Shown: in pieces, positions 25,500 through 33,613 of the stretch
Layout: each line of letters begins with the position of its first letter
Position numbering within the stretch: the stretch's first letter is position 1
Assembly: GCF_014203735.1 (NCBI RefSeq)
Contig: NZ_JACHJQ010000018.1
Location: 1-52,150, forward strand
DNA from: Actinophytocola algeriensis
Lineage (GTDB): Bacteria > Actinomycetota > Actinomycetes > Mycobacteriales > Pseudonocardiaceae
Reading direction: 5' to 3'
Length of the DNA stretch: 52,150 bases
The notes under the pieces: model-generated
Told to the model about the DNA's origin: nothing
Seen by the model: the letters and a program-made list of their open reading frames with translations, nothing else
The model's database searches: none
Position numbers and translations under genes: made by a program

Positions 25500-26818
25500 G
25501 CCGACGCGTCCCGGTCCTGTGCCTCAACGCCGACAAGTACGTCCTGGAGGTGTGCGAGCGGCACGACGTCGAACCGGTCGTCGTCATGGGCAACGGCATG
25601 TACGACTTCGGCCTGATGCACGTCCCGGACGGCGTCCGGGTGCTCCGGGCCGCTGACGTCGTCAACCCGGAGTCCGTCCTGGGCGCGCTGCACCGCGCGG
25701 GCCTCGGCGACCACGCCTTCGCCGCGGTGCTCACCAGCGACGAGCAGGCGGTGGTCAGCGCGGGCGTCCTCGGCGGCCACCTCGGCGCCAGGGCGATCGA
25801 CCCGGGGACCGGCCTGCTGTTCCGGGACAAGTACCTCCAGAAGGTCCGGATCGCGGCGGCGGGCCTGCCCACCGCGCGCGCCACGGTCATCGACGACATC
25901 TACGACGTCTCGGCGGTCACCGAGCTGCCCTACGCCCGCGCGGTCCTCAAGCCCGTGGCCGGGCTGGCGACCCTCCAGACCTCGGTGATCACCAGCGTGG
26001 ACGCGTTGCGGGCCAAGAGCACGCGGTTCCGCCGGGAGCGGATCGCGGAGCGCACCTTCGTGCTGGAGGAGTACGTCGACGGCGACGAATGGGTCGCCGA
26101 CGGCATCGTCTTCGACGGCGAGGTCGTGTTCTTCGCGCTGGGGACCTACGCCACGCCGTGCCTGACCGCGGTGGACAACGGGTTGCCACTGCGGCTGCGG
26201 CGGTTCGACCCGGAGCGCGAGAGCTGGGCCTACGAGCGTGGCGAGCCGACCGTGCGTGCCGCCATCGCCGCGCTCGGCCTGCGCGACGGCGCGTTCCACC
26301 TGGAGATGTTCCACGACCCGGCCACGGGGGTGCTGACCTTCGGTGAGTGCGCCGCCCGCCGCGGCGGGGCGCTGATCCACGAGGAGATGCAGGCCAAGTT
26401 CAACGTGCACATGGGTGAGGCCACGTTGCTCAGCGGCCTCGGCCGCCGCCCCGCGATCGACGTCAAGATCCGCCCCGGCGCGGTCGGCGGCGCGTACCTG
26501 CTCGGCCGGCCGGGAACGTTCATCCACTGCCCCTCCCCGGCCGAGATGCTGGAGCTGCCCGGGGTCGAGTACGTGCGCATCGAGTTCGCGTTCGGCACCC
26601 AGCTCGGCGACGAGGTGGGCAGCACCAACGACCGGATCGGGCAGGTGCTCGTGGCCGCCGACTCCGAGGACGCCCTCGAACGCAGGCTCGCCGAGGTGAT
26701 CGCGTGGTTCGACGAGCGGCTGATCATCGCGCCCTACGGCGTGCCGATGCGCGAGCAGCGGGCGTGGCAGCGGGCCACCTGGCCGAAGGACGACTTCCGG
26801 GACCCGCTGTGGCGTTAG
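25496..26818 (+). CDS. ATP-grasp ligase C' (paralogue of C)
   Basis: The 440-residue ATP-grasp protein starts VPVLCLNADKYVLEVC, with AVLKPVAGLATLQTSV, FVLEEYVDGDEWVADGI and TFGECAARRGGALIHEEM in the same order as ligase C (9726-11066). The two share most of the C-terminal half almost residue for residue, so they are clear paralogues. In C' the gene is fused by overlap to B', whereas C is separated from B by the exporter and the dioxygenase. It should make an amide bond at the cost of ATP. The B-type/C-type pairing on both arms suggests that the two ligase types act in sequence. Confidence 0.9.
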   Translation: MSRRVPVLCLNADKYVLEVCERHDVEPVVVMGNGMYDFGLMHVPDGVRVLRAADVVNPESVLGALHRAGLGDHAFAAVLTSDEQAVVSAGVLGGHLGARAIDPGTGLLFRDKYLQKVRIAAAGLPTARATVIDDIYDVSAVTELPYARAVLKPVAGLATLQTSVITSVDALRAKSTRFRRERIAERTFVLEEYVDGDEWVADGIVFDGEVVFFALGTYATPCLTAVDNGLPLRLRRFDPERESWAYERGEPTVRAAIAALGLRDGAFHLEMFHDPATGVLTFGECAARRGGALIHEEMQAKFNVHMGEATLLSGLGRRPAIDVKIRPGAVGGAYLLGRPGTFIHCPSPAEMLELPGVEYVRIEFAFGTQLGDEVGSTNDRIGQVLVAADSEDALERRLAEVIAWFDERLIIAPYGVPMREQRAWQRATWPKDDFRDPLWR

Positions 26819-26825
26819 GCGACCC

Positions 26826-28064
26826 GTGAACGTCCCCACGCCCGCACGTGACGGGCTGCGGCGACTCCTGCTCGCGCTGTTGTTCAGCGAGTTCGGCTTC
26901 CGGATCATGGTGCTGGCGATCCCGCTGATCGCGGTGACGGAGCTGCACGCGACGCCGTTGCAGATCAGTGTGATCGCCGCCTGCCAGACCGGGGCGTTCC
27001 TGCTCGTCGGGCTGCCCTCGGGCGCGATCGTGGACCGGTTGCGCCGCAGGCGGGTCATGGTCGTCAGCGATCTGGTTCGCGCCGCGGTCCTGGTCACGCT
27101 GCCGCTGATGTGGCTCTCCGGCGGGATGTCGGTGCCGTACCTGTGCGTCGCGTCGATCGCGCTCGGCGTCTGCACGGTGTTCTTCGACGTCGCCAACCAG
27201 ACCTACCTGCCCAGGCTGGTCGGACCGGACCAACTGGTCGCGGCGAACTCCAGGCTCGTGGTGATCGACTCGGTGGCCGGCACGCTCGGCCCCGGTGCGG
27301 GCGGTCTGCTCATCGAGCGGCTGACCGCGCCGTTCGCCACGGTGCTCGGCGTCGCCGGGTGGCTGTGGTCGGCGCTGTGCGTCTCGCGCATCCGCGACGA
27401 CGACCCCAAACCGGAACGGCGCGCCGACACCCACCTGCGCCGCGACATCGCCGACGGGGTGCGCGCGATCGTGACCGACCCGCTGCTGAGGCCGATCGCG
27501 CTGTGCTCCACCACGCTCACCTTCTTCTGGGCGGTCGCCGGGACCATGCTGATCGTGCTCATGGCGGGCACACTCGGCGCGACGGCGACGACGATCGGCG
27601 TGGTGTTCGCCGTCGGCAACGCGGGCGGGATAGCGGCGACGCTGGTGGTGCGCAGGCTGATCGACCGGGTCGGCGACGGCGTGGCGATCCGGTGGAGCAT
27701 CGCGGTGTGCGGCCCGTGCACGCTGCTGGCACCGCTGGCCGGACCAGGGTGGCGGGTGTGGTTGATCGCGGCGGCGTCGTTCGCGCTCAGCGCCGGTCTG
27801 GTGGTCTACAACGTCGCCCAGGTCAGCTACCGGCAGCGAACCGTGCCCGCCGACCTGCTCGGCCGGGTCAACGCGACCATCCGGTTCTTCGCGTGGGGCG
27901 CCCGGCCGCTCGGCGCGCTGTGCGGCGGGCTCATCGCCGCCGTCCTCGGCATCCGCTGCGCGGTGTGGGTCGGTGCGGCCGGCACCTCCCTCTCCGCGCT
28001 CTGGCTCTACCTCTCTCCGCTCCGCACCCTGCGCCATCTCCCGGTGCCCGCAGGCACACCCTGA
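26826..28064 (+). CDS. MFS exporter 2
   Basis: The 412-residue protein has about 12 membrane segments and the loop motif GAIVDRLRRRRVMVVSD. It resembles actinobacterial MFS exporters of the EntS-like group. The GTG start is seven bases after the ligase C' stop. It is not obviously paralogous to exporter 1 at 8497-9735, so the cluster carries two different exporters. A role in export or self-resistance is inferred from position. Confidence 0.87.
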   Translation: MNVPTPARDGLRRLLLALLFSEFGFRIMVLAIPLIAVTELHATPLQISVIAACQTGAFLLVGLPSGAIVDRLRRRRVMVVSDLVRAAVLVTLPLMWLSGGMSVPYLCVASIALGVCTVFFDVANQTYLPRLVGPDQLVAANSRLVVIDSVAGTLGPGAGGLLIERLTAPFATVLGVAGWLWSALCVSRIRDDDPKPERRADTHLRRDIADGVRAIVTDPLLRPIALCSTTLTFFWAVAGTMLIVLMAGTLGATATTIGVVFAVGNAGGIAATLVVRRLIDRVGDGVAIRWSIAVCGPCTLLAPLAGPGWRVWLIAAASFALSAGLVVYNVAQVSYRQRTVPADLLGRVNATIRFFAWGARPLGALCGGLIAAVLGIRCAVWVGAAGTSLSALWLYLSPLRTLRHLPVPAGTP

Positions 28065-28080
28065 CCCGAAAGGACCTCCG

Positions 28081-29016
28081 GTGGACATCGTCTGGATCTC
28101 CCACCCGGACAACTACCGTCCGGCGACGCTGCAAGGCATCGGCGCGGGTGCGCAGGAACGGCTCGACCTGTTCGCCGAGCACGGGCACACCCTGCGCGTC
28201 GTGCAGTCGCACCTGATCGTCCCCGGCTGGGCAGGCGGACCGCGCCTGTGGGTCGGCGACGAGGACCTGCTCGACGAGCGTCGCGGGTTCATGGTCACCG
28301 GCTGGACCTGGGACGCCGCGGCGGCCACGCACATCAGCGCGATCTCCCGCGCCATCCGCGCGTCCTCGTCGGTGTTGCTGACCGACGGCATCCTCGACCC
28401 GGAGCGGCTCGGCAGCGACAAGCTCGCGATGTACCACTTCGCGGGCGAACGCGGCGTCCCCGTGCTGCCGACGGTGTCGGTGCCCTACGGCAGGCACGCC
28501 GGCGCGGCGCTGGAACAGGTGACCCGGCACCTCGACGCGGACGGCTACGTGGTGAAGCCGAGGGAGATGGCCAGGGGCTTCGGCGTGCTGAAGGTCGACA
28601 CCATCGAGCAGCTGTCGGCGACCGTCGACCTGCTCACCCCGGGCGCGCTCGGGTGCGTCATACAGCCGTACTTCGCCAACTCCGGCGACCTGCGCGTGTA
28701 CGTGCACCGCGGTGAGGTGATCGCCGGGCTGCTGCGCAAGCCCGCGGCGGGTAGCTACCTGGCCAACGTGAGCCAGGGCGGGTCCGGCTCGGCGATGTCG
28801 GTGCCCTCGGAGATCCGCGAGCACAGCGAGCGCCTCGCCCGCGACCTGGAGAGCCCGTACCTGTGCATCGACTGGCTGCTGTCGGACGCGGGCCCGGTGT
28901 TCAACGAGTGGATGACCGTGTCCGCGGCGTTCGAGAACCTGCCTGAACCGGAGAAGACCAGGGTGTCCGACGCGTTGTTCGCGACCATCGCCGACCGCCT
29001 CGCCGCGGGCGAGTAA
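28081..29016 (+). CDS. ATP-grasp ligase E (RimK-like, compact)
   Basis: The 311-residue protein is the shortest ATP-grasp of the window. YVVKPREMARGFGVLKV is the nucleotide-binding loop, VIQPYFANSGDLRVYVHRGEVIAG matches the RimK-type hinge and central strands, and VFNEWMT supplies the metal-binding acid and Asn in the order N-E. The family adds amino acids to carboxyl groups of peptides or small molecules. The GTG follows AAAGGA at 6 bases, 17 bases after the exporter. It may carry out a late ligation on a formed peptide; this is inference. Confidence 0.83.
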   Translation: MDIVWISHPDNYRPATLQGIGAGAQERLDLFAEHGHTLRVVQSHLIVPGWAGGPRLWVGDEDLLDERRGFMVTGWTWDAAAATHISAISRAIRASSSVLLTDGILDPERLGSDKLAMYHFAGERGVPVLPTVSVPYGRHAGAALEQVTRHLDADGYVVKPREMARGFGVLKVDTIEQLSATVDLLTPGALGCVIQPYFANSGDLRVYVHRGEVIAGLLRKPAAGSYLANVSQGGSGSAMSVPSEIREHSERLARDLESPYLCIDWLLSDAGPVFNEWMTVSAAFENLPEPEKTRVSDALFATIADRLAAGE

Positions 29017-29028
29017 GGGGCCGCCGCC

Positions 29029-29994
29029 GTGACCGGATCCCCTGCGGTGGAGTACCGGCTCCTCGACCCGAGCGACGGCCAGGCGGTGGCGGCCTGGCTG
29101 GTGCTCGTGGCCGAGGGCGCAGGCGACAGCCCCGACGACCCACCACCGTGTCCCAAGGACGTCGCCGGGTCGCTGCGGTACCCGCCGCCGGGGATCGAGC
29201 TGGCCGATTGGCTGGCGTACCGCGGCGGCGCCCTCGTCGGCACCCTGCGCCTGGCCTTCGACACCGGGGCGACCGGCGCCCGCGTCGACCGCCTGCTGGT
29301 GCACCCGTCCCACCGCCGCCGGGGCGTCGGGCGCGGCCTGCTCGCGCTGGCCCGCACCGAATGCCGCGACCGCGTCGACCTGACCGCACTGGTGCCCGAC
29401 CCCGGCACGGCCTTCGCCGCGGCCGCCGGCGCGACCCGACTCGACGGCGCGTACCTCCGGATGCGCCTGGACCTGGCCCACGACCTGCCCGCCGCGCCAC
29501 CCCCCGCCCCCGGGTATCGCCTGGACGCCTGGGAGAACCATGCGCCCGACCACCACGTCCTCGCCGCCGCCTGGCTGGAACGCACCCTTGGCGACGACGC
29601 CGTGGCCCCGCAGGACGAACCGGTCGACACCAGCTACCTGCGCGCCCTGGAACGCATGCGCACGGGCCGCGGCAGGCACGCGTACCACATCGGCGCGGTC
29701 CACGAGGCCACCGGAACGCTGGTCGGATACACCAACATCACCACGATCGAGGGCAACCCCGACCACCTGTACCAGGGCATGACGGTTGTGCACCACGCCC
29801 ACCGCGGCCACGGCCTGGGCCGGACGCTGAAGCTGACCAACACCACCAACGCCCGCCGCGACCACCCCGCGGCCAGGTACATGGACACGACCAACAGCGC
29901 CACCAACCACCCGATGAAGGCCCTCAACGAGTCGATGGGCTACGTGGTCCGCGACCAACTGGTCCCCTGGCACCTCCCCACTGCGACTACCTAG
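29029..29994 (+). CDS. GNAT acetyltransferase 2 (tandem GNAT)
   Basis: The 321-residue protein has two GNAT halves. The first has VDRLLVHPSHRRRGVGRGLL and the second has MTVVHHAHRGHGLGRTLKL, both with the R/Q-x-x-G-x-G acetyl-CoA loop. This double-GNAT form is common in antibiotic clusters, for self-resistance or tailoring. It is the last gene of the rightward operon. Its TAG stop (29992-29994) is the first part of the TAGTGCTGTG terminus of the dispersed repeat that follows, so the present C-terminus may have been set by that insertion. Confidence 0.85.
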   Translation: MTGSPAVEYRLLDPSDGQAVAAWLVLVAEGAGDSPDDPPPCPKDVAGSLRYPPPGIELADWLAYRGGALVGTLRLAFDTGATGARVDRLLVHPSHRRRGVGRGLLALARTECRDRVDLTALVPDPGTAFAAAAGATRLDGAYLRMRLDLAHDLPAAPPPAPGYRLDAWENHAPDHHVLAAAWLERTLGDDAVAPQDEPVDTSYLRALERMRTGRGRHAYHIGAVHEATGTLVGYTNITTIEGNPDHLYQGMTVVHHAHRGHGLGRTLKLTNTTNARRDHPAARYMDTTNSATNHPMKALNESMGYVVRDQLVPWHLPTATT

Positions 29995-30320
29995 TGCTGT
30001 GTCCGCCAACGTTTGCCGGGTCCTGCGGCGGTCCCGGCCAAGCCCGACGGTGATCGCCCGTGCCGGGATGGGGCTGGTATGCCGCGAAAGGCGCGTTCAG
30101 GACATCGCCGACGCTGTGAAAGGCGCGTTGAGGGCGCCCAGACCTGAAAGCGCCTTTCACACCATGGCCAACGCCGTGAACGCGCCTTTCACAGCACAAC
30201 GGCATGCCGTGAGGGTGCGCAGGGCGCCCGGGGCGCAAGCCCCACACCACACCTGAGGCTGCCTGCCATCCCGGAGACCTGCCCTCCGGCGAGGAGCCGC
30301 CGGAGGCAGACCCGTAAGCA
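29991..30320. repeat. Dispersed repeat copy 1 (truncated, MITE-like)
   Basis: From CTAGTGCTGTGTCC at 29991 the sequence matches the reverse complement of the copy at 39641-40093 for about 300 bases. Shared blocks include AACGTTTGCCGGG, AAAGGCGCGTT (twice), AGCGCCTTTC, ACGCGCCTTTCAC-type units, GCCCCACACCACAC and CTCCGGCGAGGAGCCGCC. The far end is shortened and has lost the second terminal inverted repeat. The internal AAAGGCGCGTT units face AACGCGCCTTT units, so the transcript could fold strongly. It marks the right boundary of the biosynthetic cluster. Confidence 0.85.
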
Positions 30321-30378
30321 CATTGAGGTAGCGACGCACAGCCGGGACCACCAAGTCTGAGCGCAGACCAGGACAGGA

Positions 30379-30675
30379 ATGCGCATGACAGAACCGCGAT
30401 CCGAGGCGAACCGCGCGAGGCAGCGCCGTGCCCTCTGGTCGCGGCGCACCCGATTTCCCGCCTTCGTCGTGTCGCGGTTCATCTCGCAGGCGGGCGACAT
30501 GGCGGCGATCACGGCGCTCACCGTGTACGTGTACGCGTCCCCCGACTCCGGTCTGGCCGTGGGCGCGCTGTTCGGCGCCGCGGTCATGGTGGTCTGCGCC
30601 GTCCCCGTGCTGCGCCGAGCCGGCCGCGAACCCGGATGCGACCAACGCGATCCGCGATCTTTGCCGATCACGTGA
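30379..30675 (+). pseudogene. N-terminal remnant of an MFS transporter
   Basis: The reading frame starts after AGGA and gives FPAFVVSRFISQAGDMAAIT, then one or two membrane segments ending near VMVVCAVPVL, and loses resemblance after about 75 residues. Intact relatives have about 400 residues. The remaining frame (GREPGCDQRDP and on) looks like out-of-frame sequence. It lies just right of repeat copy 1, so it is probably debris of a former neighbour. Confidence 0.6.
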
Positions 30676-30677
30676 TG

Positions 30678-30705
30678 CAGGCCGAACCCGCACGGGCTCG
30701 GCCTG
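30678..30705. terminator. Hairpin between MFS remnant and epoxide hydrolase
   Basis: CAGGCCGA and TCGGCCTG pair over 8 bases, with an inner CCCG/CGGG extension and a tiny loop. There is no T-run on either side. It lies between convergent reading frames (remnant on the plus strand, epoxide hydrolase stop at 30723 on the minus strand), the usual position for a bidirectional actinomycete terminator. Confidence 0.55.
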
Positions 30706-30722
30706 ATCGCGGTTCCGTGATC

Positions 30723-31856
30723 TCAGCGCAGGGCGGCGAAGAACGCCCGGATGTCGTCCGCCACGGTCTCGGGGACCTCGAGTGCGGCGAAGTGGCCACC
30801 CTTCTCGAAACGGCTCCAGTGCACGATGTTGGAGTTGTCCCGTTCCGCGAACACCTTGATGGTCTGGAAGTCGGCGGCGAACACGGCCACGCCGGTCGGC
30901 GCCGCGTTGACGGGCGTGGGCTCCTCGGTGACGGCGGCCGCGTTGTCGAAATAGGACCGGGCCATGCCCGCGGCCGCGTTCGCGAACCAGTTGACCGACA
31001 CCTCGGTGAGGATCGTTTCCAGTGGCACCAACGAAGTGCCGTTGCCGAAGGAGTTGAACAGTTCGCTGTAGGCGAGCATCCCGACCGGTGAGTCGCTGAG
31101 ACCGGCCGCGACCGTCTGCGGCCTGCTGGCGTTCATGGTGTTGTAGCCGCCGACCTTCTGGAACCACTGCATGTGCTCGAGACCGGCGTAGTCCCGCGGT
31201 TCGAGGCGCTCGAACTCCGCCGGGTCGCCCGACGGGAAGGAGAACAGCTGCAACACGTGCAGCCCCAGGAAACCCTCGGGGTTGAGGAGGCCGAGTTCGC
31301 GGGCGACCATCGCGCCGTGGTCGGAGCCGTGGACGCCGTAGCTCTGGTAGCCGAGCCTGCGCATCAGGGTGTCGTAGGCGCGGGCCACCCGGGCGGTGGT
31401 CCAGCCTGGTTCGGTAACCGGGTTGGAGAAGCCGTAGCCGGGCGCGTCCGGCACCACGACGTGGAACGCGTCCTCGGCGCGCCCACCGTGGGCGACGGGG
31501 TTGGTGAGCCGGTCGATCAGGTCGAGGTAGTCGACCGACGAACCGGGGTAGGTGTGCGCCAGCAGCAGAGGCGTCGCGCCGGCGTGCTGCGACTCGACGT
31601 GGATGAAGTGGATCGGCTGGTTCTCGATCTCGGTGGTGAAGTGCGGGTAGGAGTTGATGCGCTCCTCGGCGGCGCGCCAGTCGAACGCGCGCCACGCCAC
31701 CACGGCCTCCCGCAGGTAGTGGTTGGGGGTGCCGTGCTCCCACGTGTCTCCCGGTGCCGGCTGCGGCAGGCGGGTGCGGTCGAGGCGGGCGGTCAGGTCG
31801 TCCAGCTCGGCCTGGGTGACCTCGAAGCGGAAGGGGCGGATGTCCGTGTTCGTCAT
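30723..31856 (-). CDS. Epoxide hydrolase (EHN-type alpha/beta hydrolase)
   Basis: The 377-residue protein has the N-terminal epoxide hydrolase segment (RPFRFEVTQAELDDLTARLD, then WEHGTPNHYLREAV). The core has HTYPGSS as the oxyanion motif, nucleophile Asp in GSDHGAM and a C-terminal GGHFAALE His. It should open an epoxide by an ester intermediate in the cytosol. I place the start at the ATG at 31856 (MTNTDIRPF); the longer open frame runs through the promoter. It is divergent from a WYL regulator with an AT-rich palindrome between them, so that regulator probably controls it. Confidence 0.88.
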   Translation of the reverse strand: MTNTDIRPFRFEVTQAELDDLTARLDRTRLPQPAPGDTWEHGTPNHYLREAVVAWRAFDWRAAEERINSYPHFTTEIENQPIHFIHVESQHAGATPLLLAHTYPGSSVDYLDLIDRLTNPVAHGGRAEDAFHVVVPDAPGYGFSNPVTEPGWTTARVARAYDTLMRRLGYQSYGVHGSDHGAMVARELGLLNPEGFLGLHVLQLFSFPSGDPAEFERLEPRDYAGLEHMQWFQKVGGYNTMNASRPQTVAAGLSDSPVGMLAYSELFNSFGNGTSLVPLETILTEVSVNWFANAAAGMARSYFDNAAAVTEEPTPVNAAPTGVAVFAADFQTIKVFAERDNSNIVHWSRFEKGGHFAALEVPETVADDIRAFFAALR

Positions 31857-31866
31857 GACACAGACG

Positions 31867-31881
31867 CTATAGTTCATATAG
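31867..31881. promoter_or_regulatory. AT-rich palindrome between epoxide hydrolase and WYL regulator
   Basis: CTATAGTTCATATAG consists of inverted half-sites CTATA and TATAG separated by five bases. It lies 11 bases before the epoxide hydrolase start and 36 bases before the regulator start, and contains TATAGT, a plausible -10 for the regulator. This is the only AT-rich stretch in the intergene, so it is the likely shared promoter/operator. Confidence 0.5.
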
Positions 31882-31916
31882 GAAAGGTTCGTTCCCATTC
31901 GACGAGAGTGGTTGAA

Positions 31917-32864
31917 GTGACAGCGGACACATCAGCGCGGCTCCTGGCGCTTCTCGCGCTGTTCCAGTCGCGCCCGTCGTGGAGCGGCACCGAACTCGCC
32001 GACCGGCTGGGCGTCACGACCCGCACCATCCGCAACGACGTGGAACGCCTCCGCACGCTCGACTACCCCGTCGAGGCCACCCGCGGCGCGACGGGCGGCT
32101 ACCGGCTCGGAGCGGGCGGCAAACTCCCTCCACTGCTCCTGGACGACGAGGAGGCGGTGGCCGTGACGATCGGGTTGCGCGCCGGCCGGGGCATCGCCGG
32201 GCTGGAGACCGCCAGCGCCCGCGCGCTGGACAAGCTCGAACAGGTCCTGCCGCCACGCCTGCGGCCGACAGTGGAGGCGCTGGCCTCGGTCATCGAGCAC
32301 GCACCGGAGAACACCGGCACCGACGCCCCGGACCCCGAGGTCGACCCCGCCGTGCTGCGCACCATCGCAACCGCGATCCACGACGTCGAGTGGTTCCGCT
32401 TCGACTACCAGGACACCTCGCTACTCGTCGAGCCCTATCGCCTGCTCGCCTGGCAGCGACGCTGGTTCCTCGTGGCCCGCGACCCGTCCAGCGGCGAGTG
32501 GGACGTCTACCGCGCCGACTGGATCACCCCGCGCATGCGCACCCACCGCCGGTTCGCCCCCACCGCCCTCCCCGACGACGACTACACGACCTTCACCATG
32601 CGCCGCGTCGCGTCCAGCGGATGGCAGGTGCACGCGCGCCTGCGGATCGACGCCCCGGCCCACGCCGTCCTCGACCGGATCAACCCGGCCGTCGGCGTGG
32701 TCGAGGCGATCACCGAGACCACCTCGGTCCTGGTCACCGGCGCCGACTCACTGGACACGATCGCGGCCTACATCGGCATGCTGGGCATGGACTTCACCGT
32801 CGAGTCACCCATAGAACTCCGGACGCTGCTGCGCGCCCTCGCGGAACGCTACGCCCGCGCCTGA
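31917..32864 (+). CDS. YafY-type transcriptional regulator (HTH_11 plus WYL domain)
   Basis: The 315-residue protein has an N-terminal winged helix (SARLLALLALFQSRPSWSG, then LADRLGVTTRTIRNDVERLR) and a WYL domain (about 140-210; EPYRLLAWQRRWFLVARD) with a C-terminal WCX-like region. This class senses small ligands or nucleotides through WYL and usually represses a neighbouring gene. The GTG at 31917 is the best start; one at 31908 is possible. It is divergent from the epoxide hydrolase. Confidence 0.9.
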   Translation: MTADTSARLLALLALFQSRPSWSGTELADRLGVTTRTIRNDVERLRTLDYPVEATRGATGGYRLGAGGKLPPLLLDDEEAVAVTIGLRAGRGIAGLETASARALDKLEQVLPPRLRPTVEALASVIEHAPENTGTDAPDPEVDPAVLRTIATAIHDVEWFRFDYQDTSLLVEPYRLLAWQRRWFLVARDPSSGEWDVYRADWITPRMRTHRRFAPTALPDDDYTTFTMRRVASSGWQVHARLRIDAPAHAVLDRINPAVGVVEAITETTSVLVTGADSLDTIAAYIGMLGMDFTVESPIELRTLLRALAERYARA

Positions 32865-32971
32865 GCCGGGATGGGCCGGAAGTTTCGAGATCGCCGAGCA
32901 CGGCACTTCGCCCTCTGCCCGGTAGCTGGTTTGCCCTATGTGGCAGACGAAAAGTCGAGTACGGTCGGTTG

Positions 32972-33613
32972 GTGACGTTGGCGAACCGGGGGTATATCGG
33001 CTTGTCCGCGAAGTTGGCGATCTGCGTTGTCGTAGCCGGTGTGCTGGCGGGATGCACACCGGCCCCACTGGAGGAGACCACGGCGCCGACCACGGCGTCG
33101 GCCACCCCGCCCGCCGCCGCCGCACCGCCTCTCGCCGAACCGGTGGTGACAGCACTGCCCCCCGCGCCGCCGCCGATCGGCCGACCACTGGACGCGAGCC
33201 GGTACGCCACCGGGGGCACGGTGTGCGATCTGCTGACTGACACCCAGGCCGTCGAGTTCGGCCTGCAAAGTTCCGGGAATCCGTACAACGCGAGCGATGG
33301 CAGCCTGCTGACGTGTAGCCGGAACGGTTTCGGCACAGAGCGGGACGTCGAGTACAACCTCTGGCCCGACTCCGACGTGTTCGCCGCGCAGTTCGGCGAC
33401 AGGAGGCGCCAGGGCGGTGACGACGCATACCTCGTGGACGTGGCGGGTCAGCCCGCTGTGGTGAACGGTAGTGATCCCAAGCCGGCCTGCCTGGTGACCG
33501 TCGGGCTCGCGGAGCGTCAGGGCATCGAGGTGTTGGCCAGTGACGGCAAAGACCACGCCTGTGCACTGGCGGTGGCGGTGGCTGAGCAGATGGTGCGAAA
33601 CATCACCGGTTAG
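32972..33613 (+). CDS. DUF3558-type lipoprotein
   Basis: The 213-residue protein has an N-terminal membrane segment (AKLAICVVVAGVLAGC) ending in a lipobox LAGC, then a Thr/Ala/Pro-rich linker and a domain with paired cysteines (GTVCDLL, LLTCSRN, PACLVTV, HACALAV). This is the plan of the DUF3558 lipoproteins of mycobacteria and Pseudonocardiales. It should be anchored on the outer face of the cell membrane. Its function is unknown. The GTG start has only a weak ribosome site, and it stands alone. Confidence 0.78.
   Translation: MTLANRGYIGLSAKLAICVVVAGVLAGCTPAPLEETTAPTTASATPPAAAAPPLAEPVVTALPPAPPPIGRPLDASRYATGGTVCDLLTDTQAVEFGLQSSGNPYNASDGSLLTCSRNGFGTERDVEYNLWPDSDVFAAQFGDRRRQGGDDAYLVDVAGQPAVVNGSDPKPACLVTVGLAERQGIEVLASDGKDHACALAVAVAEQMVRNITG

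Noticed and set aside
27931-30009. 692-residue minus-strand open frame
   Set aside because: It is antisense to ligase E and the tandem GNAT. The protein is Val/Gly/Arg/His-rich without motifs.
30089-30190. Repeated AAAGGCGCGTT units as a possible CRISPR array or origin iterons
   Set aside because: The units are short, occur in both orientations and are not separated by uniform spacers. They recur inside the second copy of the dispersed repeat, so they are internal structure of that element.
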